From NCBI GenBank assembly GCA_947468985.1, contig CANINJ010000027.1:1-11937 (forward strand): DNA of 11,937 nt, given 5' to 3'. Source of the DNA: Bacteroidota bacterium. GTDB taxonomy: Bacteria > Bacteroidota > Bacteroidia > Flavobacteriales > Flavobacteriaceae. Position numbers and translations under genes: made by a program. The notes below the pieces were generated by a model. The model saw only the letters and a list, made by a program, of their open reading frames with translations. It searched no databases and was not told the origin of the DNA. Positions 1 through 9,500 of the stretch are shown one piece after another (the stretch's first letter is position 1; every line of letters begins with the position of its first letter).

Positions 1-243
1 ATTGGAGCCAAATCCATCTAAAAGCAAATAAACTTTGACGTTACGCTTCGCAGCATTTTTCAAAGCTTCAACTATTCTCAATCCCGTTGAATCGGTGTCA
101 AAAATGTAAGTTTGTAAATGCAATTCTTTCTTTGAATCATTAATTATTTTTTCTAATCTTAAAAAATAATCTTTACCACTGTAAACCAATTCAATTTTTT
201 TCTGAACTTTAGGCGATCTTATATCCTTTGCCAACATAAACAT
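1..243 (-). CDS. Phospholipase D-like / cardiolipin synthase family protein, N-terminal part (cut by window edge)
   Basis: This is the first 81 codons of a leftward gene that continues beyond position 1. The end of the visible part reads LHLQTYIFDTDSTGLRIVEA (residues 41-60), then AAKRNVKVYLLLDGFGSN. This is the usual start of a PLD-superfamily cardiolipin synthase: a strand ending in (L/E)TYIF, an acidic pair, then an 'AA-K-R-V-V-LL-DG-GS' helix-strand. Such enzymes join or transfer phosphatidyl groups at the inner membrane through two HKD motifs, both of which would lie outside the window. No N-terminal membrane segment is visible, so it resembles ClsB-type proteins more than ClsA-type. Two in-frame ATGs exist, at 243 and 237, and neither has a clear ribosome binding site; I use the longer. 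It could instead be another PLD-family phosphodiesterase or nuclease, because the catalytic motifs cannot be seen. Confidence 0.8.
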   Translation of the reverse strand, partial: MFMLAKDIRSPKVQKKIELVYSGKDYFLRLEKIINDSKKELHLQTYIFDTDSTGLRIVEALKNAAKRNVKVYLLLDGFGSN

Positions 244-268
244 TAAGTTAAAATTAAAAGCAAAAAAT

Positions 269-300
269 TATGGTATAAATTTGGACAAATTTTATGGTAT
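269..300. repeat. Palindrome enclosed by two direct repeats, possible operator
   Basis: Two identical copies of TATGGTAT (269-276 and 293-300) directly abut a 16-bp inverted repeat, AAATTTGGACAAATTT (277-292). Its 7-bp arms match perfectly around a GA centre. The element lies 25 bp upstream of the PLD-like start codon and has the symmetry of a regulator binding site. The match is seen directly; the regulatory role is inference. At this AT content some short palindromes occur by chance, but the exact adjacency of all three parts is less expected. Confidence 0.4.
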
Positions 301-328
301 TTGACCTTAATTGTTAACGATTACTTAG

Positions 329-340
329 CAATAATTATTG
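329..340. repeat. Perfect 12-bp palindrome in the intergenic region
   Basis: CAATAATTATTG reads the same on both strands and lies in the putative leader of the leftward gene. It could be a small operator half of the same control region, or a chance event in AT-rich DNA. Nothing else supports a function. Confidence 0.2.
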
Positions 341-485
341 TTATATTCCATTTAAGAATTTATAAAATAATCGTAGTGCTTGATATGTGTTTTTGTAATA
401 AATATAACATTTGAAATTTGATTCAATATCATTTGTTTAAAAATTCTGATTAAGTGCAAATACTATCGCCAAATCACATCTTTAG

Positions 486-520
486 CAAAGGTATAAAGAG
501 TTTCTCCTGAAATTTTCAAA
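486..520 (-). promoter_or_regulatory. Candidate leftward Bacteroidota promoter for the PLD-like gene
   Basis: On the minus strand, TTTG (517-520) is followed after 23 bases by TACCTTTG (486-493). The second element matches the Bacteroidota -7 consensus TAnnTTTG exactly; the spacing is at the long end of the range reported for Flavobacterium. It is the only exact leftward -7 match I found in the intergenic region. It would start transcription near 479, leaving a leader of roughly 235 nt. Confidence 0.45.
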
Positions 521-539
521 AACAATCATTAATAAAGAG

Positions 540-569
540 TTTGTTATTCAATTCTTACTTTTATCTTTG
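540..569 (+). promoter_or_regulatory. Bacteroidota-type promoter of maeB
   Basis: TTTG (540-543), an 18-base spacer and TATCTTTG (562-569) match both parts of the Bacteroidota housekeeping sigma consensus. Transcription would begin around 575, about 15 nt before the maeB ATG. The -7 element covers an in-frame TTG at 567, which argues strongly against using that TTG as the start of maeB. Confidence 0.75.
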
Positions 570-590
570 TATGTTAAAACTAACATTGAA

Positions 591-2876
591 ATGGATAATC
601 ACAATAAAAGAAGAGAAGCGTTATTATACCACGCCAAACCAACACCTGGGAAAATTCAAGTGGTTCCTACAAAAAAATATGCTACTCAAAGAGATTTGTC
701 ATTGGCCTATTCTCCTGGAGTTGCGGAACCTTGTTTAGAAATTGCAAAAGACGTAAATAACGTTTATAAATATACTGCTAAGGGCAATTTAGTAGCAGTA
801 ATCACTAATGGAACTGCCGTTTTAGGTCTTGGCGACATTGGTCCCGAAGCTTCAAAACCAGTGATGGAAGGAAAGGCTTTGTTATTTAAAATATTTGCCG
901 ATATTGATGTTTTTGATATTGAAGTTGACACTAAAGATATTGAAGCTTTTATTGCAACTGTAAAAAACATTGCGCCTACTTTTGGGGGAATTAACCTCGA
1001 AGATATTAAAGCGCCTGAGTCTTTTGAGATAGAAAGACGCTTGGTTGAAGAGTTAAATATTCCCGTAATGCATGACGATCAACATGGAACTGCTATTATT
1101 TCTTCGGCAGCTTTATTGAATGCATTAGAATTGGCCAAAAAGAAAATTGAAAATGTAAAAATTGTTATATCTGGAGCGGGTTCAGCAGCATTGGCTTGTG
1201 CGAATTTATATGTTTTATTGGGTGTAAATCCTGATAAAATCATCATGTTTGATAAAGACGGGATTTTGTCAAGTGACAGAACTGACTTGTCCGATTTACA
1301 AAAAAGATATTCAAAAGGAATTAAAAATACGTATTTAAAAGAAGCACTTTTGGGAGCAGATGTTTTCTTAGGACTTTCTGCGGGGAATATTTTATCGGCA
1401 GATATGTTACTTGGAATGGCAAAAGACCCGATTGTTTTTGCAATGGCAAATCCAATTCCAGAGATTGATTATGATGTTGCAATTGCCACGAGGAAAGACA
1501 TAATTATGGCAACTGGGCGTTCAGATCATCCAAATCAAGTAAACAATGTACTTGGATTTCCCTATATTTTCAGAGGCGCCTTAGATGTTAGAGCTACAAA
1601 AATTAATGAAGCTATGAAAATGGCCGCTGTGAAAGCATTGGCTGCCTTAGCAAAAGAATCAGTTCCGGAGCAAGTGAATATTGCTTATGGCGAAACTAAA
1701 TTGATTTTTGGCCGTGAATATATTATTCCAAAACCATTTGACCCACGATTGATTTCTACCGTTGCGCCAGCAGTTGCAAGGGCGGCAATGGAATCTGGAG
1801 TTGCGTTGCATCCTATTTTGGATTGGCATAAATATGAAGAGGAATTATTAGACCGATTGGGTTCTGACAATAAAATGGTGCGCCTTTTGGCAAATAGAGC
1901 AAAATCCGAACCAAAACGTGTTGTATTTGCAGAGGCAGATCATCTTGATGTTTTGAAAGCAGCACAAATTGCCTTTGAAGACAAAATAGCGTTTCCAATT
2001 TTATTGGGGAATAAAGAAATTATATTAGAATTAAAAGCAGAAATTGGTTTTGATGCCGATGTGCCAATATTTGACCCAAAAACAAACTGTGAAGATAAAA
2101 GAACAAAACACTATGCTAATATTTTCTGGAAATCGAGACAGAGACGTGGAATTTCACTTTTAGATGCTCAAAAATGGATGCGGGAACGTAATTATTTTGC
2201 GGCAATGATGGTTAATGAAGGCGATGCAGATGCCATGGTTTCAGGATATTCACGAAGTTATCCATCGGTTGTAAAACCAATTTTACAATTAATTGATAAA
2301 GCGCCGGGGATTTCATTGGTTGCAACTACCAATATGATGATGACCAATCGAGGTCCTATGTTTTTGTCGGATACTGCAATAAATCCAAATCCATCTGCTG
2401 ATGATTTAGCAAAAATTGCTTTAATGACTGCAAAAACAGTTCGTATGTTTGGCTTAGAACCAGTAATTGCAATGATTTCCTATTCTAATTTTGGTTCTTC
2501 AACAAATGAAAGTGCCAGTAAAGTTAGAGCGGCAGTTAAATTTTTACACGAAAATCACCCTGAATTACAAGTTGACGGAGAAATTCAAGCCGATTTTGCA
2601 TTGAATCCAGAAATGCTAAAAGATAAATTTCCATTCTCAAAATTGGCAGGAAAAAAAGTAAATACCTTAATTTTTCCAAATTTAGAATCGGCAAATATTA
2701 CCTATAAATTATTGAAAGAATTGTACAAAGTAGATTCTATTGGCCCAATAATGCTCGGAATGGATAAGCCTGTTCACATTTTTCAACTCGGAGCAAGTGT
2801 CGAAGAAATGGTGAATATGGTTGCCGTTGCCGTTGTAGATGCACAAGAAAAAGATAAGAGAAACAAAATAAAATAG
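591..2876 (+). CDS. maeB: NADP-dependent malic enzyme with C-terminal phosphotransacetylase-like domain
   Basis: It decarboxylates malate oxidatively to pyruvate, giving CO2 and reduced cofactor in the cytoplasm, and links the TCA cycle to pyruvate and NADPH supply. The 761-residue length is that of the large MaeB type. The malic N-terminal domain covers about residues 15-160, with YSPGVAEPC (40-48, catalytic Tyr40), the catalytic Lys95 in EGKALLFK, and metal ligands in NLEDIKAPE (Glu137, Asp138) and HDDQHGTA (Asp162). The NAD(P)-binding domain (about 165-425) has SGAGSAA (194-200), ANPIPE and GRSDHPNQVNN (309-319). From about residue 436 to the end is a PTA-like domain; in studied MaeB proteins it is not a working transacetylase but mediates acetyl-CoA control. 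The ATG at 591 was chosen because an in-frame TTG at 567 lies inside the promoter. Cofactor choice is inferred from the family, not proven by residues here. The 88-bp gap to ruvA has no visible terminator. Confidence 0.96.
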   Translation: MDNHNKRREALLYHAKPTPGKIQVVPTKKYATQRDLSLAYSPGVAEPCLEIAKDVNNVYKYTAKGNLVAVITNGTAVLGLGDIGPEASKPVMEGKALLFKIFADIDVFDIEVDTKDIEAFIATVKNIAPTFGGINLEDIKAPESFEIERRLVEELNIPVMHDDQHGTAIISSAALLNALELAKKKIENVKIVISGAGSAALACANLYVLLGVNPDKIIMFDKDGILSSDRTDLSDLQKRYSKGIKNTYLKEALLGADVFLGLSAGNILSADMLLGMAKDPIVFAMANPIPEIDYDVAIATRKDIIMATGRSDHPNQVNNVLGFPYIFRGALDVRATKINEAMKMAAVKALAALAKESVPEQVNIAYGETKLIFGREYIIPKPFDPRLISTVAPAVARAAMESGVALHPILDWHKYEEELLDRLGSDNKMVRLLANRAKSEPKRVVFAEADHLDVLKAAQIAFEDKIAFPILLGNKEIILELKAEIGFDADVPIFDPKTNCEDKRTKHYANIFWKSRQRRGISLLDAQKWMRERNYFAAMMVNEGDADAMVSGYSRSYPSVVKPILQLIDKAPGISLVATTNMMMTNRGPMFLSDTAINPNPSADDLAKIALMTAKTVRMFGLEPVIAMISYSNFGSSTNESASKVRAAVKFLHENHPELQVDGEIQADFALNPEMLKDKFPFSKLAGKKVNTLIFPNLESANITYKLLKELYKVDSIGPIMLGMDKPVHIFQLGASVEEMVNMVAVAVVDAQEKDKRNKIK

Positions 2877-2940
2877 TAACGATCAAAAGAGCACTATTTA
2901 TATATAATGACAAAGAATATTTTCAATTGAAGATTTTTCT

Positions 2941-2948
2941 TATATTTG
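2941..2948 (+). promoter_or_regulatory. Possible -7 promoter element upstream of ruvA
   Basis: TATATTTG matches the TAnnTTTG consensus exactly and ends 16 bases before the ruvA ATG. No TTG is present 17-23 bases upstream (the nearest, at 2927-2929, is only 11 away), so the -33 half is missing. It may be a weak promoter or chance; ruvA could also be served by read-through from maeB. Confidence 0.35.
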
Positions 2949-2964
2949 AAAATTACTTAATAAA

Positions 2965-3546
2965 ATGATAGCACACTTACAAGGGAAATTAGTAGAAAAA
3001 ACGCCTACAGAAGTCATAATTGATTGCAACGGCGTTGGTTATCATGTCAATATTTCTTTGCATACCTATTCCTTACTTCCCGCTTCTGATGCAATAAAAT
3101 TGTTCACCTATCTTCAAATTAAAGAAGATTCGCATACGCTATTTGGATTTGTAGAAAAATCGGAACGTGAAATTTTTAAAATGTTGCTTTCTGTTTCTGG
3201 AATTGGCGCAAGCATTGCAAGAACAATGTTGTCGTCATTGGAACCAAAACAAATTATACACGCAATAGCCTCTGCGGACGTGGTTACAATTCAGTCCATA
3301 AAAGGTATTGGAAGTAAAACAGCACAAAGAGTAATATTGGATTTAAAAGATAAAGTGTTAAAATTGTATGATTTGGACGAAGTTTCTATGAGTCAAAGCA
3401 ATACAAATAAAGATGAGGCGTTATCTGCATTGGAGGTGTTGGGTTTCATTAGAAAATCTGCCGAGCGAGTGGTGGAAAAAATTGTTAAAGAAAACCCTGA
3501 TGCCACAGTGGAAAACATCATAAAATTAGCCTTAAAAAATTTATAA
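2965..3546 (+). CDS. ruvA: Holliday junction branch migration complex subunit RuvA
   Basis: RuvA binds four-way DNA junctions as a tetramer and loads the RuvB helicase during recombinational repair; RuvC then cuts the junction. The 193-residue length fits the family. The N-terminal OB-fold domain (about 1-65) begins MIAHLQGKLVEKTPTEVIID and contains NGVGYHV (22-28). The middle domain has two helix-hairpin-helix motifs, VSGIGAS (77-83) and IKGIGSKTAQRV (112-123), whose glycines contact the DNA backbone. A polar linker (about 137-148) leads to the small C-terminal domain (149-193, with ALEVLGF at 155-161), which contacts RuvB. All three domains are complete. Neither ruvB nor ruvC is in the window, so no ruvAB operon is seen here. 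Only three bases separate the stop from the earliest possible sprA start, so ruvA and sprA are probably co-transcribed. Confidence 0.97.
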   Translation: MIAHLQGKLVEKTPTEVIIDCNGVGYHVNISLHTYSLLPASDAIKLFTYLQIKEDSHTLFGFVEKSEREIFKMLLSVSGIGASIARTMLSSLEPKQIIHAIASADVVTIQSIKGIGSKTAQRVILDLKDKVLKLYDLDEVSMSQSNTNKDEALSALEVLGFIRKSAERVVEKIVKENPDATVENIIKLALKNL

Positions 3547-3585
3547 TACTTGAAAACATTTTACATAAAAAACAGAAGTTTCCTC

Positions 3586-6500
3586 ATGAAAATAAGTATT
3601 TTCTTACTTGTTTTACTTTCTGATTTTACATTACAAGCCCAAGTTAATGAAGCTGTTCAAGATTCAACTAAAATGGGTTATTCAACAGGTCAAATAGGTA
3701 TTCCAAATCCTCCAAGCGTTGTTGATTTATATGTTTATGATCCTATAACAGACCGCTACGTTTTTACAAGTTCCGTAAGTGGTTTTTCCATTAATTATCC
3801 TGTAATTCTTACTCCAAAAGAATACAATGCTATGGTTTTGAAGGAATCTATGCATGATTATTACAAGAAAAAATTAGATGCTATTGACGGAAAAAAAGAA
3901 GGAAGCGAAGCTGCTAAAAAAGATTTGTTACCAAGATACTATGTGAATAATAGTTTTTTTGAAACCATCTTTGGAGGCAATACAATTGACGTTAAACCAA
4001 CAGGTTCAGTAGAAATGGATTTGGGAGCTCGTTATACCAAACAAGACAATCCTTCCTTTTCTCCAAGAAATAGATCGAGTACTACTTTTGATTTTAATCA
4101 AAGAATAAGTATGAGTTTAATGGGAAAAGTAGGAACGAGATTGAGCGTTAGTGCCAATTACGATACTCAATCTACATTTGCTTTTCAAAATCTTATCAAA
4201 TTAGAATACAACCATGATTTGAACGCCAATGAAGACGATATTATCCAAAAAATAGAAGTGGGAAATGTCAGTATGCCTTTGAATACTTCTTTAATTCGTG
4301 GTGCTCAAAGCTTATTTGGAGTAAAAGCGCAACTTCAATTTGGCAAAACAACAGTTACAGGAATTTTCTCAGAACAGAAATCGCAAACAAAATCGGTTAC
4401 TTCACAAGGTGGCGGAACCATTCAGGAGTTTGAATTGTTTGCATTAGATTATGATGCCGATCGTCACTTTTTCTTATCTCAATTTTTTAGAAACAAATAC
4501 GATGCATCGCTAAAAAATTATCCTTATGTAGATAGTAGGGTTCAAATTACGCGTGTGGAGGCTTGGATTACAAACCGACAAAATCGAGTTACTACTACCA
4601 ATAATAATTTAAGAAATATTATTGCGCTTCAGGATTTAGGAGAATCCCAATTGACAGGATTAAATGACAATGAAATTGTAGTTATAAATCCATCTACAGG
4701 ATTTTTCATCGGACCAATAAATGCGCCTACAGACAATAAAAATAATAAATATGACCCTGCATTAATTGACAATGGAGGTTTATTAAATGGAAATATTAGA
4801 GAAATTGTAACTGCAAGTTCTGGATTTGACCCAACAATTACAGTTAGTGAAGGTCAGGATTATTCTAAATTGGAAAATGCCAGAAAATTAAACGCTTCGG
4901 AATTTACATTTCATCCTCAATTGGGATATATTTCATTACAACAAAAATTAGCAAACGATGAAGTTTTGGCGGTTTCCTATCAATATACAATTGGAGATAT
5001 CGTATATCAAGTTGGAGAATTTGGAACTGATGGTATTCAAGCAACAGAAACAGGAGGTGTTACACCAGGTAATACACAACCAACAACAGTTTCTACTCAA
5101 AGTTTGATTTTGAAAATGTTGAAAAGTAATCTAACAAGTGTTGAAAATCCAACGACTAATGTTACGAGACCTATTTGGAATTTAATGATGAAAAATATTT
5201 ATCAAATTCCGGGTGCTTTTCAATTGCAACAAGCCGATTTTAAATTCAATATTCTTTATACCGATCCATCGCCTTTGAATTATATTAATATTGTTTCACC
5301 ACTTCCTCAACCTCAGGATTTAGTGACTTCCACTCCTTTATTAAAAGTCTTCAATGTTGATAAATTAAATTACAATAATGACCCACAAGCAGGTGGAGAT
5401 GGATTTTTTGATTTTATTCCAGGACTTACTGTGGATTCTCAAAACGGTAGAATTATATTTACAACAGTAGAACCTTTTGGAAAACATTTATTTGAAAAAT
5501 TAAGAAATAATAGTACGGAAGATTATAATGTTGGAAATTATAATGCCAATCAAACGAAATATGTTTACAGAAATATGTATCGTCAATCTCAAGCGACGGC
5601 ATTGCAAGAAAGCGATAAAAACAAATTTCAATTAAAAGGAAAGTTCAAGTCAACTGGCGGAGAAGGAATTCCAATTGGTGCTTTCAATGTCCCAAGAGGT
5701 TCCGTTGTTGTAACTGCAGGTGGACGCGTTTTAGTTGAAGGTGTAGATTACAGTGTGAATTATCAATTGGGGCGTGTTCAGATTTTAGACGCCTCGCTTC
5801 AAGCATCTAATACTCCAATTCAAGTTTCTTTAGAAAACAATGCTGTTTTTGGTCAACAAACCCGAAGATTTATGGGTTTCAATGTAGAGCATAAAATATC
5901 AGAAAAGTTTTTGATAGGGGCAACATTTTTAAAAATGACAGAAAAACCGTTTACTCAAAAATCGAGTTACGGACAAGAATCAGTGAATAATACTATTTTC
6001 GGATTCAATACTAATTTTTCTACCGAAGTCCCATTTTTTACAAGATTAGTAAATAAATTACCAAATGTAGATACTGATGTTCCTTCTAATTTATCATTTA
6101 GAGGTGAAATTGCTTTCTTGAAACCAGACACCCCAAAAGCGGATAAATTTCAAGGAGAATCAACCGTTTATGTTGATGATTTTGAAGGCTCTCAAACTTC
6201 AATAGATATGCGATCGCCCTATTCATGGACCTTATCATCTACTCCAGAAAAATCGCCTACAAGTCCATACGATTTTAACGGAACAGCAATCGATTTAAGT
6301 TATGGATATAAAAGAGCAAAATTATCATGGTATAGTATTGACCCAACATTTTATGCTTCCCGTCCTTCTGGAATTTCCATTCAAGACATTTCCTTAAATT
6401 CAACAAGACGAATTTATAGTGAGGAATTGTATCCTGCAACTGATATTGCCGTTGGACAAACACAGGTTGTAAATACTTTAGATTTATCATATTATCCAAA

Positions 6501-9500
6501 AGAAAGAGGTTCTTATAATTATAATCCAGCCGCTGCCGCAACAAATGAATTGCCAAATCCTCAAGGAAATTTTGGAGGAATTATGCGTTCATTAAATTCT
6601 ACTAATTTTGAACAAAGTAATGTTGAATATTTACAATTTTGGGTATTAGATCCTTATTACGATCCTGGAAATATAGGAAGTGAAACAGCTGCGTCAAATA
6701 CTGGAAGAATCTATTTTAACCTAGGTTCTATCTCGGAAGATGTTTTAAAAGACGGAAGAAAACAATTTGAAAACGGACTTGGACCTGACCAAATATTGGT
6801 TACGCCACAGCCAATTTGGGGAAATATTCCAGCATCGCAATCTTTGATTTATGCGTTTGACACGAATGCTGATAATAGAGCCAACCAAGATATTGGTTTA
6901 GACGGTTTAAATAATAGTGACGAAGCAACAAAGTTTCCTGATTTTTCAGGTGAACAAGATCCTTCATCTGATGATTATGCCTATTTTTTAGCTGCAGTAG
7001 GGTCTGTTCAAGAACGGTACAAAAATTACAACGGAACACAAGGGAATTCTCCTGTAGATGTTACAGATTCAAATAGAGGTTCGTCAACTGTTCCCGATGT
7101 GGAAGACATTAACCGCGACAATACTATGAATACAATTAATGGGTATTATGAATACAGCATTGATTTACATAAAAATATGACCATTGGAGTAGATCGATAT
7201 GTAACCGATATTAGAGAAACAGATGCCGCAAATTTACCGGCTGGAGCCAATGCAACAAAAGCAAGATGGATTCAATTTAAAATTCCAGTTTCTCAACCAG
7301 AGAACACAATTGGAGGGATTTCAGATTTCAGATCTATTGGCTATATGCGAATGTTTATGACTGGTTTCAGTGATAATTTGACTGTTCGTTTTGGTGCTTT
7401 AGATTTAGTGAGAGGTGAATGGAGACGCTATACCAATACGTTAGATGCAGGTGATATAAATCCTACAGATGACCAAACTGATTTTGATGTTTTAGCTGTA
7501 AATATTCAAGAAAATGGAAGTAGAAGTCCAATTCGTTACGTGTCGCCTCCAGGAGTTGTTCGTGAGCAGTTGTATAATAGCAATACCGTAATCAATCAAA
7601 ATGAACAAGCATTGGCCATGAGGGCTGGAGGAGAAGGATTGCAATCTGGAGATTCAAGAGCTGTTTTCAAAAATGTAAGTGTAGACATGCGTCAGTATAA
7701 TAACTTAAAAATGTTTTTACATGCTGAAGCACTTCCTGCCCCTTCTGACCCAACGCCACTTCAAGATGATCAAATGGTTGGTTTTATCCGATTTGGAAAT
7801 GACTTTACTCAAAACTTTTACCAAGTTGAAATTCCATTAAAAGTAACTGCCGAAGGCGCAACAACAGCAGAAGATATTTGGCCAGAAGTAAATCAAATTA
7901 ATCTCCCATTATCTCTATTAACTCAATTGAAAATATTGGCAATGGGTGGCAGTGCCCCTGCTGAGGATGCAAATGGAATTCGTTTTATTGATGATGATGT
8001 TTTGGATCCTTCAATAGCAGGAAATACAAGTAGAGGGAAATTGAGATTAGGAATTAGAGGAAATCCTAATTTTGGATTGGTACGTACTTTAATGGTTGGT
8101 ATTAAAAGTAAGGCAACAAATACAAGTACTATTCGAGGTGAAGTTTGGTTCAACGAACTTCGATTGTCTGGAATGGATAACAAAGGTGGAATGGCTGCAG
8201 TTGTAAATTTAGATACCAATTTAGCTGATTTAATAACAATTTCTGCCACTGGAAAGAAAAGTACAGCAGGTTTTGGTTCATTAGAACAGGGACCAAATGA
8301 AAGAAGTCGCGAAGATATTTTTCAATATAATTTTGTTTCAAATTTGAATATTGGGAAATTATTACCTAAAAAATGGGGAATCAATTTGCCTTTTAATTAT
8401 GCTGTTGGCGAAGAAATAATTACACCATTATACGATCCATTTAACCAGGATATTAAATTACAACAATTGATTGATATTACTACAAATCAAGATGAGAAAG
8501 ACAATATCAGAAACAGAGCAATTGATTATACAAAACGAAAAAGCATAAATTTTATTGGAGTTAAAAAAGAAAGAGGAGAAAAACAAAAACCTCATGTTTA
8601 TGATCCTGAAAATTTAACGTTGTCCTATTCTTATAATGAAGTGGAGCGTCATGACTTTGAAATTGAAAGTTATATGGACAAACAAGTCAATACAACTGTT
8701 GATTATGCCTATACATTTCAGCCAAAACCATTTGAGCCATTCAAGAAAACCAAATTTTTTAAGAAAAGTGATTATTGGAAATTGTTGAGTGATTTTAATT
8801 TTAATTATTTGCCTTCTAACATATCTTTTAGTTCAAATATTATCAGACAATACAACAGACAAGAATTCCGTCAAGTGGAAGTTGCAGGAATTGGATTAGA
8901 CCCTTTATACAGAAGAAATTTCTTGTTTAATTATCAATATGGGTTCAATTATAATTTGACGAAATCCTTGAAATTAAACTTCACGGCATCGTCAAATAAT
9001 ATTGTTAGAAACTATTTAGATGAAAATAATGTTCCCGACAATACAGTAACTATTTGGGATGATTATTGGAATATTGGAGATCCAAATCAGCATACACAGC
9101 AACTGACAGTGAATTATGATTTGCCAATTAATAAAATTCCATTGTTTAGTTTTGTAAAATCAACCTATTCTTATACTGGCAATTACAGTTGGCAAAAAGC
9201 ATCTGCAGCCTTATCATCTGTTGAAGCTACAGACGGAACGCTATATAATTTAGGAAATACTATTCAGAATTCAGCCTCTAATAAATTGAATACAACTTTC
9301 AATATGGATGGTTTTTATAAGTATATTGGTTTGGCAAAACGTACTAAAAAAGCGCCACAAACAACTCCAAAAGTCGCTCCAAAACCAGGTCAAAAAGTTG
9401 TAAATTCACAACCACAACAAAATATATCTAATGATAATATATTTATTCAAGGGTTAAGAGGTTTTTTAACAAGTGTGAAAAACATTCAAATAAATTACAC

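Larger units (their letters stand above)
244..590. other. Divergent intergenic region between the PLD-like gene and maeB
   Basis: This 347-bp stretch is very AT-rich and has no plausible gene in either direction. It holds the 5' sides of both divergent genes: a leftward promoter candidate at 486-520, a rightward one at 540-569, a repeat-palindrome-repeat element at 269-300, and a perfect 12-bp palindrome at 329-340. If the leftward promoter is real, the PLD-like mRNA has a leader of about 235 nt, which is long for this phylum. No tRNA, known riboswitch or terminator hairpin was recognised. Confidence 0.7.

Noticed and set aside
541..738. A 65-codon reading frame starting before maeB
   Set aside because: It overlaps the maeB promoter and coding sequence in another frame and has no family resemblance; maeB is unambiguous.
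6275..8341. Several minus-strand open frames of 60-110 codons opposite sprA
   Set aside because: They are antisense shadows of a clearly coding gene, with low-complexity Leu/Gln/His-rich translations and no recognisable start signals.
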